Shown piece after piece: positions 1-7,508 of a stretch of DNA of 38,109 nucleotides. The stretch is from Microbacterium luticocti DSM 19459. Lineage in GTDB: Bacteria; Actinomycetota; Actinomycetes; Actinomycetales; Microbacteriaceae. Position numbers and translations under genes: made by a program. The notes beneath the pieces are model-generated. The model worked only from the letters and a program-made list of their open reading frames with translations. It did no database searches and was not told where the DNA came from. Position 1 is the first letter of the stretch. The number at the start of each line of letters is the position of its first letter. Location: contig NZ_KE383827.1 of the NCBI RefSeq assembly GCF_000422405.1, forward strand, positions 1 to 38,109, written 5' to 3'.

Positions 1-235
1 CCGTCGCCCCGGACCGCAACACATCGAGATCGTCGATGCTGTCCGCCCCCGCGAGCATCCCGCCAAGGATCGTGCGGACCTTCACCGCCACGTTCGCCGC
101 CGGAAGCGTCGAACACGCCTCGACCAGACCGGTCAGGCCCGCCTTCTCCGCCAGCGCGAGCACCGGAACCAGACCCGCATGCGACACGAGGTTGCCGTCA
201 TCGAACACCGGCACCAGACCATGAGATGCTTTCAC
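1..235 (-). CDS. IS1380-family transposase, N-terminal part (cut by window edge)
   Basis: Reading the minus strand from a GTG at 235 gives about 78 residues. They include FDDGNLVSHAGLVPVLALAE, then KVRTILGGMLAGADSIDDLD, ending LRSGAT at the window edge. The SHAGL, AGADSIDDLD and LLRxG-type segments are typical of the N-terminus of actinobacterial IS1380-family DDE transposases. The catalytic DDE core would lie off the left edge and cannot be checked. An in-frame TAA immediately precedes the GTG, so this is the first possible start. A plus-strand frame over the same bases (36-224) is only its shadow. Confidence in the family is good; intactness is unknown. Confidence 0.75.
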   Translation of the reverse strand, partial: MKASHGLVPVFDDGNLVSHAGLVPVLALAEKAGLTGLVEACSTLPAANVAVKVRTILGGMLAGADSIDDLDVLRSGAT

Positions 236-318
236 TTAAGAGATGCCCCTCTGTTCTCGGAAACGTTGACTTCAGCACTCAACATTTTCCCAGACCAGAA
301 GGGCATTTCACTTACAGG
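1..318 (-). mobile_element. IS1380-like insertion sequence, one end (partial)
   Basis: The element carries the 5' part of a transposase read on the minus strand and continues beyond the left edge. Its visible end is probably the minus-strand motif CCTGTAAGTGAAATGCCC at 318-301. The segment TTTCACTTA occurs both there (306-314) and at 230-238, next to the transposase start, as a subterminal direct repeat. The permease reading frame enters this end and stops inside it, which marks the insertion junction. The family is judged from the transposase N-terminus. The other end and the target-site duplication are outside the window, so the exact boundary is an inference. Confidence 0.65.
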
Positions 319-1261
319 CACGCCCTACACAAGCCAACCCAACCGGTGGATCAGGGCTGAAACCGATCGTTGTCCCAGTCACACCCACCTGAGTGAGAGT
401 ACGTCGTAACCGTCGAAGAAAGCGGCTGATCATCCACGTCGCTATCACCGCCGCTGTGGCCGGAGCCAATGTGACCAGGAGGTCGAGTTCGGCCAAGCGC
501 GGCGGTGAGCTCTCACGTGTCTCAGCAGCGCTCGTAAGACCCGCCAAGAGCTGGTCTGCTGACACCTCGTCGCCGAGCGCTGCCGCCACCGCAGCGGCGA
601 CAGCGTCGGGCTGCCCCCGCGTCCAATACAATGTCGGAGCGAAAGCGACCTGATACCTCGAGAGGGCCTTCGCGTTGCCGGCGCTGAGAGACTGCAGGGT
701 GCCCGAGTCAACAGCGACAACATTGGCGAACCTTGAAGCCTGGTTCTCGATGACACCTACCACTCTGAGGGTCAGCGCGCCGTGAAAGAGACTGATCGAT
801 GAGCCAACCGGCGAGGTTGCCGCGAGCGAGGGACTCACGACCGCCTCGGTGTGCCCCGAAGGCAGCCTTCCGGATTGCAGCACATACCCGCTGGGAAAGG
901 GATTGGAGGCCCACTGTTGTTGCAACATCGTCGCCACTTCGCCGTTGCCGTCGAGTTGCACCACGCCGTTTACGTAGCCGATGCGAAGATGGGTTCCTCC
1001 GGCTGCGCGCGCCGCCTCTATGACAGCAGACGTGGCCATGTGATCGCGATCGTCGTCAAGAGGCAGCTTCCCGGAGATCGGCAAGGTCATCGCGTAGTCC
1101 GCCGTACCGACCTCTGTGGCTGCCAGCGCCCACGACGGCACCTGCATCATCCTGACGAGACCGTTGACACCGATGGCCAGTGCGCTGACGGCGAATAGAA
1201 GGACTGCGGCGATTCGGACGATCCGAGACCGTGCGACGAATAGTGCGAGTTGAAGTTTCAT
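308..1261 (-). CDS. ABC transporter permease, FtsX/MacB type, 3' end truncated by the IS
   Basis: The 317 visible residues show one N-terminal membrane segment (about 17-36), an extracytoplasmic domain of roughly 210 residues, and a second membrane segment (about 264-280, AATAAVIATWMISRF-like) followed by a basic RRLRRT stretch. FtsX/MacB permeases normally continue with two further C-terminal helices. Here the frame runs into the IS end and stops at TGA (310-308), so the last few residues (about ACK) derive from the element. The start ATG overlaps the stop of the ATPase gene by four bases (ATGA, 1258-1261), so the two were co-translated. The protein is probably non-functional. The substrate is unknown; such pairs export peptides or lipids or act in envelope stress. 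Confidence 0.75.
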   Translation of the reverse strand: MKLQLALFVARSRIVRIAAVLLFAVSALAIGVNGLVRMMQVPSWALAATEVGTADYAMTLPISGKLPLDDDRDHMATSAVIEAARAAGGTHLRIGYVNGVVQLDGNGEVATMLQQQWASNPFPSGYVLQSGRLPSGHTEAVVSPSLAATSPVGSSISLFHGALTLRVVGVIENQASRFANVVAVDSGTLQSLSAGNAKALSRYQVAFAPTLYWTRGQPDAVAAAVAAALGDEVSADQLLAGLTSAAETRESSPPRLAELDLLVTLAPATAAVIATWMISRFLRRLRRTLTQVGVTGTTIGFSPDPPVGLACVGRACK

Positions 1262-1956
1262 ATGACGGTATCCACGACCGCCGGATCGACCAGTCGGCCA
1301 TCATGGATGCGCAGCACACGATTCGTGAACCGAATGATCTGAGGGTCATGCGTGGCGACGATGACCGTCACTCCGCTCTCAGCCAGTCCGTGCAGTAGCG
1401 AGAGAATAGACTCGGACGTCGCGGTGTCGAGCGAGCCGGTGGGCTCATCAGCGATGAGGATCTGGCGCCCACCCGCCAACGCGCGAGCGACACCGACTCG
1501 CTGACGCTGGCCACCGGAGAGTTCTGCCGGTCGCCGGGACTCCATCCCGGCGAGACCGACACGGTCGATCCAGAGAGTGGCTTCGCCCTTCGCCTCACTA
1601 CGCTTCATTCCCTGAGCACGCAATGGCAGTTCAACGTTCTCATCGACTGTGAACTCCGGGATGAGGTTATGGTCTTGGAACACAACGCCGATGTGTCGCA
1701 GACGGAACTCCGCTCGCTCGCGCTCGGACTTCTGGTTGAGGTGCTCACCGAGCACCTCAACCTCTCCGACAGCGTCCGGCTCAAGTCCGGCAATGACATT
1801 CAGCAGGGTCGTCTTGCCGGAACCGCTCACCCCGAGCACCGCCGTCAACGTGCCCTGGAGGATGTCGAGCTCATCTAGGTCGAGCGCGACGACCGTCTCC
1901 GCCGCGGAGCTGAACTCGACGCGCACACGGCGGAGACGGATCGACGTGTTCAGCAT
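1258..1956 (-). CDS. ABC transporter ATP-binding protein (LolD/MacB-like)
   Basis: A 232-residue nucleotide-binding subunit with Walker A GVSGSGKT (42-49), a Q-loop Gln near 94, signature LSGGQRQRV (146-154), Walker B ILIADEP (166-172), a D-loop (GSLD) and the H-loop His (ATHD, near 203). It is the full length for the LolD/MacB/FtsE class and pairs with the downstream FtsX-type permease (4-bp overlap). The ATG at 1956 is preferred because GGAGGA lies 10 nt upstream; a TTG at 1974 would add six residues. With the permease broken by the IS, this ATPase has probably lost its partner. The gene is divergent from the sigma-factor operon and shares its roughly 145-bp control region. Confidence 0.88.
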   Translation of the reverse strand: MLNTSIRLRRVRVEFSSAAETVVALDLDELDILQGTLTAVLGVSGSGKTTLLNVIAGLEPDAVGEVEVLGEHLNQKSERERAEFRLRHIGVVFQDHNLIPEFTVDENVELPLRAQGMKRSEAKGEATLWIDRVGLAGMESRRPAELSGGQRQRVGVARALAGGRQILIADEPTGSLDTATSESILSLLHGLAESGVTVIVATHDPQIIRFTNRVLRIHDGRLVDPAVVDTVI

Positions 1957-2100
1957 CCGTTGGCCGTCCTCCAATACTCCGCGCGGTCACGGTTCAGTTC
2001 ACCCACCACGGCCCGAGTGTGCCGCCGGGCTGGGAGTAGGCGCAAGAGGCATCGTCGATTTGAGACGTATTGACCGCACGAGACAAGACTCAAGAGAATC

Positions 2101-2742
2101 GTGCCTGAACTCACCGTCTGCGAGCACAAGATGACCCAAGTGACGCACAATGGTGTGGTGGATGAGGTCGCAGACACTGGGCATGAAACCTGCTCCGACC
2201 GCGACCTCGTCCGCGTGATGCGCCTGCGCGGTTCGCGGGCGTTCGACGCGCTGTTCTACCGGCACGCGCCCTCGGTCCGCGCCTACGCGGCGTCACTGCT
2301 CGATTCGCCCCGCGATGTCGACGACGTCTTGCAGGACGTCTTCGTGATTGCGTGGTCGAAGATCGAGGCGAAGCGCATGCTCGGCGACTCGGTGCTCCCG
2401 TGGCTTCTGGTGACGACACGAAACGTCGCCCAGAACACGAACCGTGCACGCGGCCGGCGACGAGCGGTTCCGCTGGAGGACGCGGAACCGAAGGCCGAAG
2501 ACAACGTCGAGCAGTCGGTCGTCGCAGCCGAGACGTCCCGCGTGCTGGAGTCGGCGCTCTCGAAGCTCAACAAACTCGATCGTCGCATCGTCGAGCTGTG
2601 TCTGGTTGAGGGTCTCACGTACAAGGAGGCTGCACGCGCGACGCGAACCACCACGAGCACGATCCGCAACCGCCTCTCGCGCTCGAGACAGATGCTCCGC
2701 GGCGAGATCATCGCTGAGATGGGAGACTCAGATGGCCGATGA
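2101..2742 (+). CDS. RNA polymerase sigma factor, sigma-70 family, ECF type
   Basis: The 213 residues contain a sigma region 2 (about 35-100; DDVLQDVFVIAW at 74-85 is the region 2.2 core that binds RNA polymerase) and a region 4 helix-turn-helix (about 150-200, with GLTYKEAARATRTTTSTIRN), joined by a short linker. There is no region 1 or 3, as in ECF factors. It overlaps the next gene by 11 bases, the usual layout for a sigma factor with a membrane-bound partner. The start is uncertain: GTG 2101 opens the frame, but a possible promoter (TTGACC 2070-2075, GAGAAT 2094-2099) would favour ATG 2131. It probably controls its own operon and the divergent ABC genes; that is inference. Confidence 0.85.
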   Translation: MPELTVCEHKMTQVTHNGVVDEVADTGHETCSDRDLVRVMRLRGSRAFDALFYRHAPSVRAYAASLLDSPRDVDDVLQDVFVIAWSKIEAKRMLGDSVLPWLLVTTRNVAQNTNRARGRRRAVPLEDAEPKAEDNVEQSVVAAETSRVLESALSKLNKLDRRIVELCLVEGLTYKEAARATRTTTSTIRNRLSRSRQMLRGEIIAEMGDSDGR

Positions 2743-3238
2743 GGATTGGTCAGAGCGAGAGTACTTCGACGCACAATTGAGCGAGATCCACCGTCGCATC
2801 TCTGCCAGAACGGTCCGGCAACGACGGCGCAAGATGTGGCTCATCGCCGCTGGAAGCGTCACCGCGAGCCTGGCGATCACCGGCGGCGCGGTTATGGCTA
2901 TACAAGCCACCGACACTGAGAAGACCGGCTCCGTTTGCTATAGCAGACCTTCGCTGTCATCTAGAACGATCGAAGCGGGTGAGGCCCCTGAGAATGGCAC
3001 CCCCGGGCCTCTACCCGGGATGGATGAGCGAGTGGCTGGTGCGGAGGAGCAGTGTGCCCTTGCCTGGCAAGTCGGCGCTTTCGAGCCCGGAGGCGTCCAG
3101 GACGATCCCCAATACCCGGCCCCACCCCTGTTCACCTGCGTCCTACGTGATGGGCGACTCGGCGTGTTTCCCGACGACGGCAAGACGACCTGCCTCCAGC
3201 TCGGACTGCCTGATCCCCTCGCCACGCCGCCGCGCTGA
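2732..3238 (+). CDS. Putative membrane partner of the sigma factor (one TM, four extracytoplasmic Cys)
   Basis: A 168-residue protein starting at ATG 2732, inside the end of the sigma gene (11-bp overlap, translational coupling). It has an acidic/basic cytoplasmic N-terminus (1-34, ending RRRRK), one membrane helix (about 35-57), and an extracytoplasmic domain of about 110 residues with four Cys (CYSR, EQCAL, FTCVL, TTCLQ), which may form disulfides. No zinc-binding HxxxCxxC anti-sigma motif is present, so it is not a classical ZAS anti-sigma factor. Position suggests a membrane regulator or sensor for the sigma factor. I recognise no named family. Confidence 0.65.
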   Translation: MADEDWSEREYFDAQLSEIHRRISARTVRQRRRKMWLIAAGSVTASLAITGGAVMAIQATDTEKTGSVCYSRPSLSSRTIEAGEAPENGTPGPLPGMDERVAGAEEQCALAWQVGAFEPGGVQDDPQYPAPPLFTCVLRDGRLGVFPDDGKTTCLQLGLPDPLATPPR

Positions 3239-3262
3239 TGAACGGCTACACGAGCCCTGAAC

Positions 3263-3646
3263 TCAATCGACGGTGGTGATCGTCTCGCGGTCGACCTGCA
3301 CCCGCCGGCTGCGGCGGCCCACGGTCCACTCGAGGATCAGCGCGACGATGCCGCCCAGTGCCAGCCCGATCGTGCCGCACACGACGGCCAAGAACCCGAA
3401 GACCTGACCCTTGGTGTAACCGACCGCGCTCACCGCGCTCGACTCCAGCCCCGACGTGTCGACGTCACCGAACGCGAACGTGAGGATCACTGCGGCAAGC
3501 ACGCCGAGCGCCGCGCCCAGGATGAGGAAGACGGCGATCTTCGGCGCGCGACGGACGGTCGCCGCTTCGACGCGCTCCTCGATCAGCTCTGCGGACGTGT
3601 CCGCGGAGGCAGCGGCCCCCTGAGGGGCGTGGGTCTGGTCGGCCAT
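3263..3646 (-). CDS. Small membrane protein, two TM segments
   Basis: A 127-residue protein starting at MADQT (ATG 3646). It has a hydrophilic Ala/Glu-rich N-terminus (1-35), a first helix at about 36-60, a short outer loop, a second helix at about 81-106, then a basic RRSRR stretch and a short tail. A longer frame opening at 3691 exists, but the added residues are low-complexity and overlap the 22-bp tandem repeat, so the internal ATG is preferred. Six nt upstream of the start is GACAAT, a weak -10 of the leaderless type seen at neighbouring genes. Small two-helix proteins of this sort are common and uncharacterised in Microbacteriaceae. Confidence 0.7.
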   Translation of the reverse strand: MADQTHAPQGAAASADTSAELIEERVEAATVRRAPKIAVFLILGAALGVLAAVILTFAFGDVDTSGLESSAVSAVGYTKGQVFGFLAVVCGTIGLALGGIVALILEWTVGRRSRRVQVDRETITTVD

Positions 3647-3662
3647 GGGTCCATTGTCCCAC

Positions 3663-3706
3663 CCCGCATGCCGCCCGTCGTCGCCCCGCATGCCGCCCGT
3701 CGTCGC
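3663..3706 (+). repeat. Tandem repeat, 2 x 22 bp
   Basis: Two near-perfect 22-bp copies built on CCGCATGCCGCCCGTCGTCG, in the 227-bp gap (3647-3873) between the two-TM protein and the SCP-2-like gene. Nothing else stands out in that gap. Confidence 0.8.
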
Positions 3707-3873
3707 GCCGTCATCAGGCGCGCGGCCACGCCCCTACCTCTTCATACCACTACCGAGGACCACTGGACTGATGCGGTGCCGCCGGGGACGACCGCGACGC
3801 GAGGATGCCCCGCTCCTTACCGTCGTGAGAGCGACTGCCGGCACCGCTGCGAGAGCGACCGCCGGCGACGCGC

Positions 3874-4227
3874 TCAGGGGCGCAGCGGCAGCAGGTCGGA
3901 GATGTCGGCGCGCACGCCCGAGGCGAGGATCCGGCCCTGGGCCGCGGCTTCCTGCCACTGCTGCTGGCCGAGCGCCAGCGAGATCCACGTCATCGGGTCG
4001 GTCTCGACGACGTTCGGCGGAGTCCCCCGGGTGTGCCGCGGGCCCTCGATGATCTGCACCGCGCCGAACGGCGGCACCCGCACCTCGACCGTGTGGCCGG
4101 GGGCCTTCTCGGCGAGCAGCTGCAACAGGTAGCGCACCGCGGTCGCCAGATCGGTGCGACCGGGATCGCCGCTGCTCACGCCGGCGAGCGCGGCTCTGCC
4201 GTCCTCCGTGGAGATCTTGCGCGCCAT
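3874..4227 (-). CDS. Sterol carrier (SCP-2-like) family protein
   Basis: A 117-residue soluble protein. The N-terminus (MARKISTEDGRAALA) is followed by a helical stretch with a VRYLLQLLAEKAPGHTVEVRVPPFG-type segment and the C-terminal part TDPMTWISLALGQQQWQEAA, where the DPxTWxxLAxG pattern is characteristic of the actinobacterial SCP-2-like protein usually found beside purine genes. The biochemical role is not established; it may bind a hydrophobic ligand. It is divergent from purD with only 41 bp between start codons. TACGGT lies 6 nt before the ATG, so the transcript is probably leaderless. Confidence 0.75.
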   Translation of the reverse strand: MARKISTEDGRAALAGVSSGDPGRTDLATAVRYLLQLLAEKAPGHTVEVRVPPFGAVQIIEGPRHTRGTPPNVVETDPMTWISLALGQQQWQEAAAQGRILASGVRADISDLLPLRP

Positions 4228-4233
4228 GTGCCC

Positions 4234-4239
4234 ACCGTA
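4234..4239 (-). promoter_or_regulatory. -10 element of a leaderless promoter (SCP-2-like gene)
   Basis: TACGGT, then 6 nt, then ATG 4227; no Shine-Dalgarno sequence could be accommodated if transcription starts at the usual distance. Confidence 0.55.
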
Positions 4240-4256
4240 CTCTGCGGGCCCGCGGA

Positions 4257-4262
4257 TAGGCT
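4257..4262 (+). promoter_or_regulatory. -10 element of a leaderless promoter (purD)
   Basis: TAGGCT, then 6 nt, then the GTG start at 4269. It lies only 17 bp from the opposing -10 of the SCP-2-like gene, so the two promoters overlap and may compete. Confidence 0.55.
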
Positions 4263-4268
4263 GGCGGG

Positions 4269-5540
4269 GTGAGAATCCTGGTCCTCGGTTCGGGCGCGCG
4301 CGAGCACGCCATCATCCTCGCTCTGCGCCAGGAGGCGACCGAGCACGAGATCTTCGCGGCGCCCGGCAACGCCGGCATCGCACAGGATGCTGTGGTCGTC
4401 GCCCTCGATCCGACCGACCCGGCGCAGGTGACCTCGTACGCCAACGAGCACGGCATCGACCTGGTCGTGGTCGGCCCCGAAGCCCCGCTGGTCGCGGGCG
4501 TCGCCGACGAACTGCGGGAGCGTGGCATCCCGGTGTTCGGCCCCGGTAAGGCGGCCGCGCAACTCGAAGGGTCGAAGTCGTTCGCCAAGCGCGTCATGGA
4601 GGCCGCCGGCGTGCCCACCGGCCGGGCCGTGCGCGCACACACCGCCGACGAGGTGGCCGCGGCGCTCGACGAGCTCGGCGCACCCTACGTCGTGAAGGCC
4701 GACGGCCTCGCCGCCGGCAAAGGCGTCATCGTCACCGACGACCGCGATGCGGCCCTCGGCCATGCTGCGCAGTACCTCGGCACCGCGCCCGTGCTGGTCG
4801 AGGAATACCTCGACGGACCCGAGGTGTCGCTGTTCTTCCTGTCCGACGGCGACCACGTGCTGCCGCTGAGCCCCGCGCAGGACTACAAGCGGCTGCGCGA
4901 CGGCGACGACGGCCCCAACACCGGCGGCATGGGCGCCTACTCCCCGCTGCCGTGGCTGCTGGAGCGATTCGGCGGCGAGGACGCCTTCGTCGACCTGGTC
5001 ACTACAACGATCGCCGAGCCGGTGGTGCGGCAGCTGGATGCCGAAGGCACGCCGTTCATCGGACTGCTCTACGCGGGGCTCGTGCTCACCGACGCCGGCG
5101 TCAAGGTCATCGAGTTCAACGCCCGCTTCGGCGACCCCGAGACCCAGGTGGTGCTGCCGCGGCTGGTCGATCCGCTGTCGGAGCTCATGCTGGCCGCGGC
5201 CTCCGGCCACCTGGAAGACATGCCGCGACCGGCGTTCGCCGAGGCGACGGCGGTGACGGTGGTGCTCGCGAGCGAGGGCTACCCCGAGGCGCCGGTCACC
5301 GGACGGGTGCTCACGGGCCTGGATGACGCGGCCGCCGTGCCGGGCGTGCACCTCGCGCATGCGGCCACCGGCCGTGGCGATGAGGGGCTGGTCGCCACCG
5401 GCGGCCGAGTGCTCAACGTCGTCGCGCTGGGCACGACATTCGCCGAATCGACGCAGCGCGCGTACGAGGCGATCGCGAAGATCGGGCTCGCCGGCGGCCA
5501 GTACCGCACCGACATCGCCGCCCGCGTCGTCGAGGACTGA
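4269..5540 (+). CDS. purD: Phosphoribosylamine-glycine ligase (GAR synthetase)
   Basis: A 423-residue ATP-grasp enzyme catalysing step 2 of de novo purine synthesis (phosphoribosylamine + glycine + ATP to GAR). The N-terminal nucleotide-fold signature VLGSGAREHAI (about 4-14) is followed by VVGPEAPLVAGVADEL and GPGKAAAQLEGSKSFAK. The ATP-grasp lobes show VVKADGLAAGKGV, GGMGAYSP and the metal-binding EFNARFGDPETQ. The C-terminal beta-barrel domain is complete, so length and domain content are normal. GTG is chosen because the GSGAREHA motif begins within a few residues and a -10-like TAGGCT sits just upstream. purC (12922) and purS-purQ (26097) are elsewhere in the window, so the pathway genes are dispersed. 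Confidence 0.97.
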   Translation: MRILVLGSGAREHAIILALRQEATEHEIFAAPGNAGIAQDAVVVALDPTDPAQVTSYANEHGIDLVVVGPEAPLVAGVADELRERGIPVFGPGKAAAQLEGSKSFAKRVMEAAGVPTGRAVRAHTADEVAAALDELGAPYVVKADGLAAGKGVIVTDDRDAALGHAAQYLGTAPVLVEEYLDGPEVSLFFLSDGDHVLPLSPAQDYKRLRDGDDGPNTGGMGAYSPLPWLLERFGGEDAFVDLVTTTIAEPVVRQLDAEGTPFIGLLYAGLVLTDAGVKVIEFNARFGDPETQVVLPRLVDPLSELMLAAASGHLEDMPRPAFAEATAVTVVLASEGYPEAPVTGRVLTGLDDAAAVPGVHLAHAATGRGDEGLVATGGRVLNVVALGTTFAESTQRAYEAIAKIGLAGGQYRTDIAARVVED

Positions 5541-5569
5541 GCGCGGTCAGACCGCCCCCGCGCCGCGGA

Positions 5570-6421
5570 TCATGAACGGTCCGCGCGCACGTCGGCCATG
5601 ATCTCTTCGGCCGTGGCCCCGACGTCGCTGCCGACGAGCGAGACGCCACCGGGTGTGCGGGCGGGGACGACCCTGTCGGTCTCAGCCCGACGGTAGACGA
5701 ACACATCGGTCAGCTGCGGCAGCACCAGCTGCTCACGACCGCGGGTCGCGGCATCCGTCGCCAGCACCTGCTCGACCGCCGACGTCATCCGCGCGCGCTC
5801 GGCGGGGTCGGCGGCCAGGAAGGTGCTGACGGTCTGCCAGCGGCGCACATAGTCCGCCCGCGAGACGGTCTCACTCCAGCGGAACGTCGCCCGCTCGGCG
5901 AACACGAACCCGGGCAGCTGCTCGACCTGCTCCTCGCCCTCCTCCCCGCCGGACGCCGTCGCCTGCGGATGAGCGATGCGGTGGCAGGCGAGGTCCCACG
6001 AGCACTCCGGATCGGTGCGGTTCCAGACCAGCCCCAGCGTTCCGCCCGGCCGCAGCACACGACGGATCTCGGCGCACGCCGGCTCGCGCTCGAACCAGTG
6101 GAAGGCCTGCGCGACGGTCACCGCGTCGACCTCGGTATCGCCCACCGGGATCCGCTCGGCGGTGCCGACCCGGGCATCCACATTCGGCAGGTGCGCCCGC
6201 AGCACGGCGAGCATCTGCTCGGACGGGTCCACGGCGATGACGCGCCGTGCCCGCTGCACCAGCTGCACGGTGAGCTTGCCGGTGCCGGCACCGAGATCCA
6301 GCACGGCCTCGACCGGTCGCGACAGCATCGCCTGCGCCGCGGCGGCCGGGAATCCCGGCCGGTAGCGGTGGTAGTCCTCGCCGGCGCCGCGGAATGACCG
6401 GGCGAGTGCTTCATCGACCAT
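5570..6421 (-). CDS. Class I SAM-dependent methyltransferase
   Basis: A 283-residue protein with the SAM-binding motif I LDLGAGTGKLT (about 41-51), the acidic residue ending strand 2 (VIAVDPSEQML), and VTVAQAFHWFE, the signature of the Methyltransf_11/UbiE-like group sometimes annotated as trans-aconitate methyltransferase-like. The substrate cannot be read from sequence. The start ATG 6421 is supported by a TAGTGT -10 six nt upstream (leaderless). Its end converges with purD (29 bp apart), and the upstream LLM oxidoreductase gene is in the same direction but 111 bp away with its own promoter. Confidence 0.88.
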   Translation of the reverse strand: MVDEALARSFRGAGEDYHRYRPGFPAAAAQAMLSRPVEAVLDLGAGTGKLTVQLVQRARRVIAVDPSEQMLAVLRAHLPNVDARVGTAERIPVGDTEVDAVTVAQAFHWFEREPACAEIRRVLRPGGTLGLVWNRTDPECSWDLACHRIAHPQATASGGEEGEEQVEQLPGFVFAERATFRWSETVSRADYVRRWQTVSTFLAADPAERARMTSAVEQVLATDAATRGREQLVLPQLTDVFVYRRAETDRVVPARTPGGVSLVGSDVGATAEEIMADVRADRS

Positions 6422-6427
6422 GACGCG

Positions 6428-6433
6428 ACACTA
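6428..6433 (-). promoter_or_regulatory. -10 element of a leaderless promoter (methyltransferase)
   Basis: TAGTGT, then 6 nt (CGCGTC), then ATG 6421. Confidence 0.5.
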
Positions 6434-6469
6434 CCCGCACATGCCACAGCAGAGGTCCAGCTCGATGGC

Positions 6470-6513
6470 CATCGCCGACCACGTCATCGCCCATCGCCGA
6501 CCACGTCATCGCC
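6470..6513 (+). repeat. Tandem repeat, 2 x 22 bp
   Basis: Two exact 22-bp copies beginning CATCGCCGACCACGTCATCG, in the gap between the LLM oxidoreductase stop and the methyltransferase promoter; a third partial copy begins CATCACC. Confidence 0.85.
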
Positions 6514-6532
6514 CATCACCTGGGCGACTGAG

Positions 6533-7399
6533 TCACAGCTCCCGCAGGCGCGGCAGCACCCCGGCGGCGAGCGCCTCGACCGACTCGAGCTGGTGGCCGG
6601 GCCGCACGCCGAACACGACGAGATCGATGCCGATCGCCGCGAACCGTTCCATCGTCGGCCAGAACCGCGCGTCGCCCGGGTCGAGCCGGGTGCCCATCAC
6701 CTGCTTCTCGATCGCGTCGTAGTCGGTGCCGACCGTGTCGCAGTGCCGGCGCAGCACATCGAGCAGGTGGGCCGCCTCGTCGGGGTCGGCGGTGGTCAGG
6801 TTCACGATCTGCGCGTACTGCGCGGCGATGCGCAGCGTCTTGCGCTCGCCCTTGCCGCCCACCATGACCGGCGGATGCGGGGTGCTCACCGCCGCCGGGC
6901 TGTTCAGCGTCTCGGCCAGGGTGTAGTGGGCGCCCGTGAACGGTCCGGCGTCGTCGCTCCACATCTGCAGCGCGATCCGGATCGCCTCCTCGAGGCGCTC
7001 GAACCGCTCCTTCAGCGCCGGGTAGGGCACGCCCAGCGCGTGGTGCTCGCGCTCGTACCAGGCCGCGCCGACGCCGAGCACGGCACGCCCGCCACTGAGC
7101 ACGTCGAGGGTGGTGACGATCTTGGCCAGCAGGCCGGGATGCCGGTACGTCACGCCGGCCACCAGGGGCGCCAGCCGCATCCGCTCGGTCTGCGCCGCCA
7201 CGAATCCGAGCGTCGTGAACGCCTCGAGCATCGGCTCGCCGGCATCACCCGCCGCCTCCATCTGGAACCAGTGGTCCATGACGGTGAACTGGTCGAAGCC
7301 GCCCTGTTCGGCGGCCCGGGCAGACCGAGCGATCGCGCCCGGAATGGTCGCCGGTGAACCGGGCACGGTGTAGTTCCAGAAGTGGATCCCCGCGTGCAT
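6533..7399 (-). CDS. LLM-class F420-dependent oxidoreductase
   Basis: A 288-residue bacterial-luciferase-like TIM-barrel protein. MHAGIHFWNY starts the first strand. FDQFTVMDHWFQM, the LAPLVAGVTYRHPGLLAK segment, LDVLSGGRAVLGVGAAWYEREH and the C-terminal DLVVFGVRPG are standard landmarks of the actinobacterial F420-type LLM family. It transfers hydride with coenzyme F420 (inferred from family); the substrate is unknown. The ATG at 7399 is preferred over an upstream in-frame start at 7483 because the extra 28 residues are encoded by a tandem repeat and because TACGCT lies 6 nt before 7399. Divergent from the glycosyltransferase gene. Confidence 0.9.
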   Translation of the reverse strand: MHAGIHFWNYTVPGSPATIPGAIARSARAAEQGGFDQFTVMDHWFQMEAAGDAGEPMLEAFTTLGFVAAQTERMRLAPLVAGVTYRHPGLLAKIVTTLDVLSGGRAVLGVGAAWYEREHHALGVPYPALKERFERLEEAIRIALQMWSDDAGPFTGAHYTLAETLNSPAAVSTPHPPVMVGGKGERKTLRIAAQYAQIVNLTTADPDEAAHLLDVLRRHCDTVGTDYDAIEKQVMGTRLDPGDARFWPTMERFAAIGIDLVVFGVRPGHQLESVEALAAGVLPRLREL

Positions 7400-7405
7400 G
7401 TCGCC

Positions 7406-7411
7406 AGCGTA
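7406..7411 (-). promoter_or_regulatory. -10 element of a leaderless promoter (LLM oxidoreductase)
   Basis: TACGCT, then 6 nt (GGCGAC), then ATG 7399. Confidence 0.55.
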
Positions 7412-7413
7412 TG

Positions 7414-7455
7414 CCCGGGAGCATCCATCGGGTACCCGGGAGCATCCATCGGGTA
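7414..7455 (+). repeat. Tandem repeat, 2 x 21 bp
   Basis: Two exact copies of a 21-bp unit (CCCGGGAGCATCCATCGGGT plus A), each containing the inverted pair CCCG...CGGG. It sits in the short divergent region between the LLM oxidoreductase and the glycosyltransferase, about where both -35 regions would be. Confidence 0.85.
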
Positions 7456-7496
7456 ACGGAACGGCGACCACAAGGCGGCTCACAGATGTCGCGGTC

Positions 7497-7502
7497 TACG
7501 CT
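7497..7502 (+). promoter_or_regulatory. -10 element of a leaderless promoter (glycosyltransferase)
   Basis: TACGCT, then 6 nt, then GTG 7509. Confidence 0.55.
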
Positions 7503-7508
7503 CGATGC

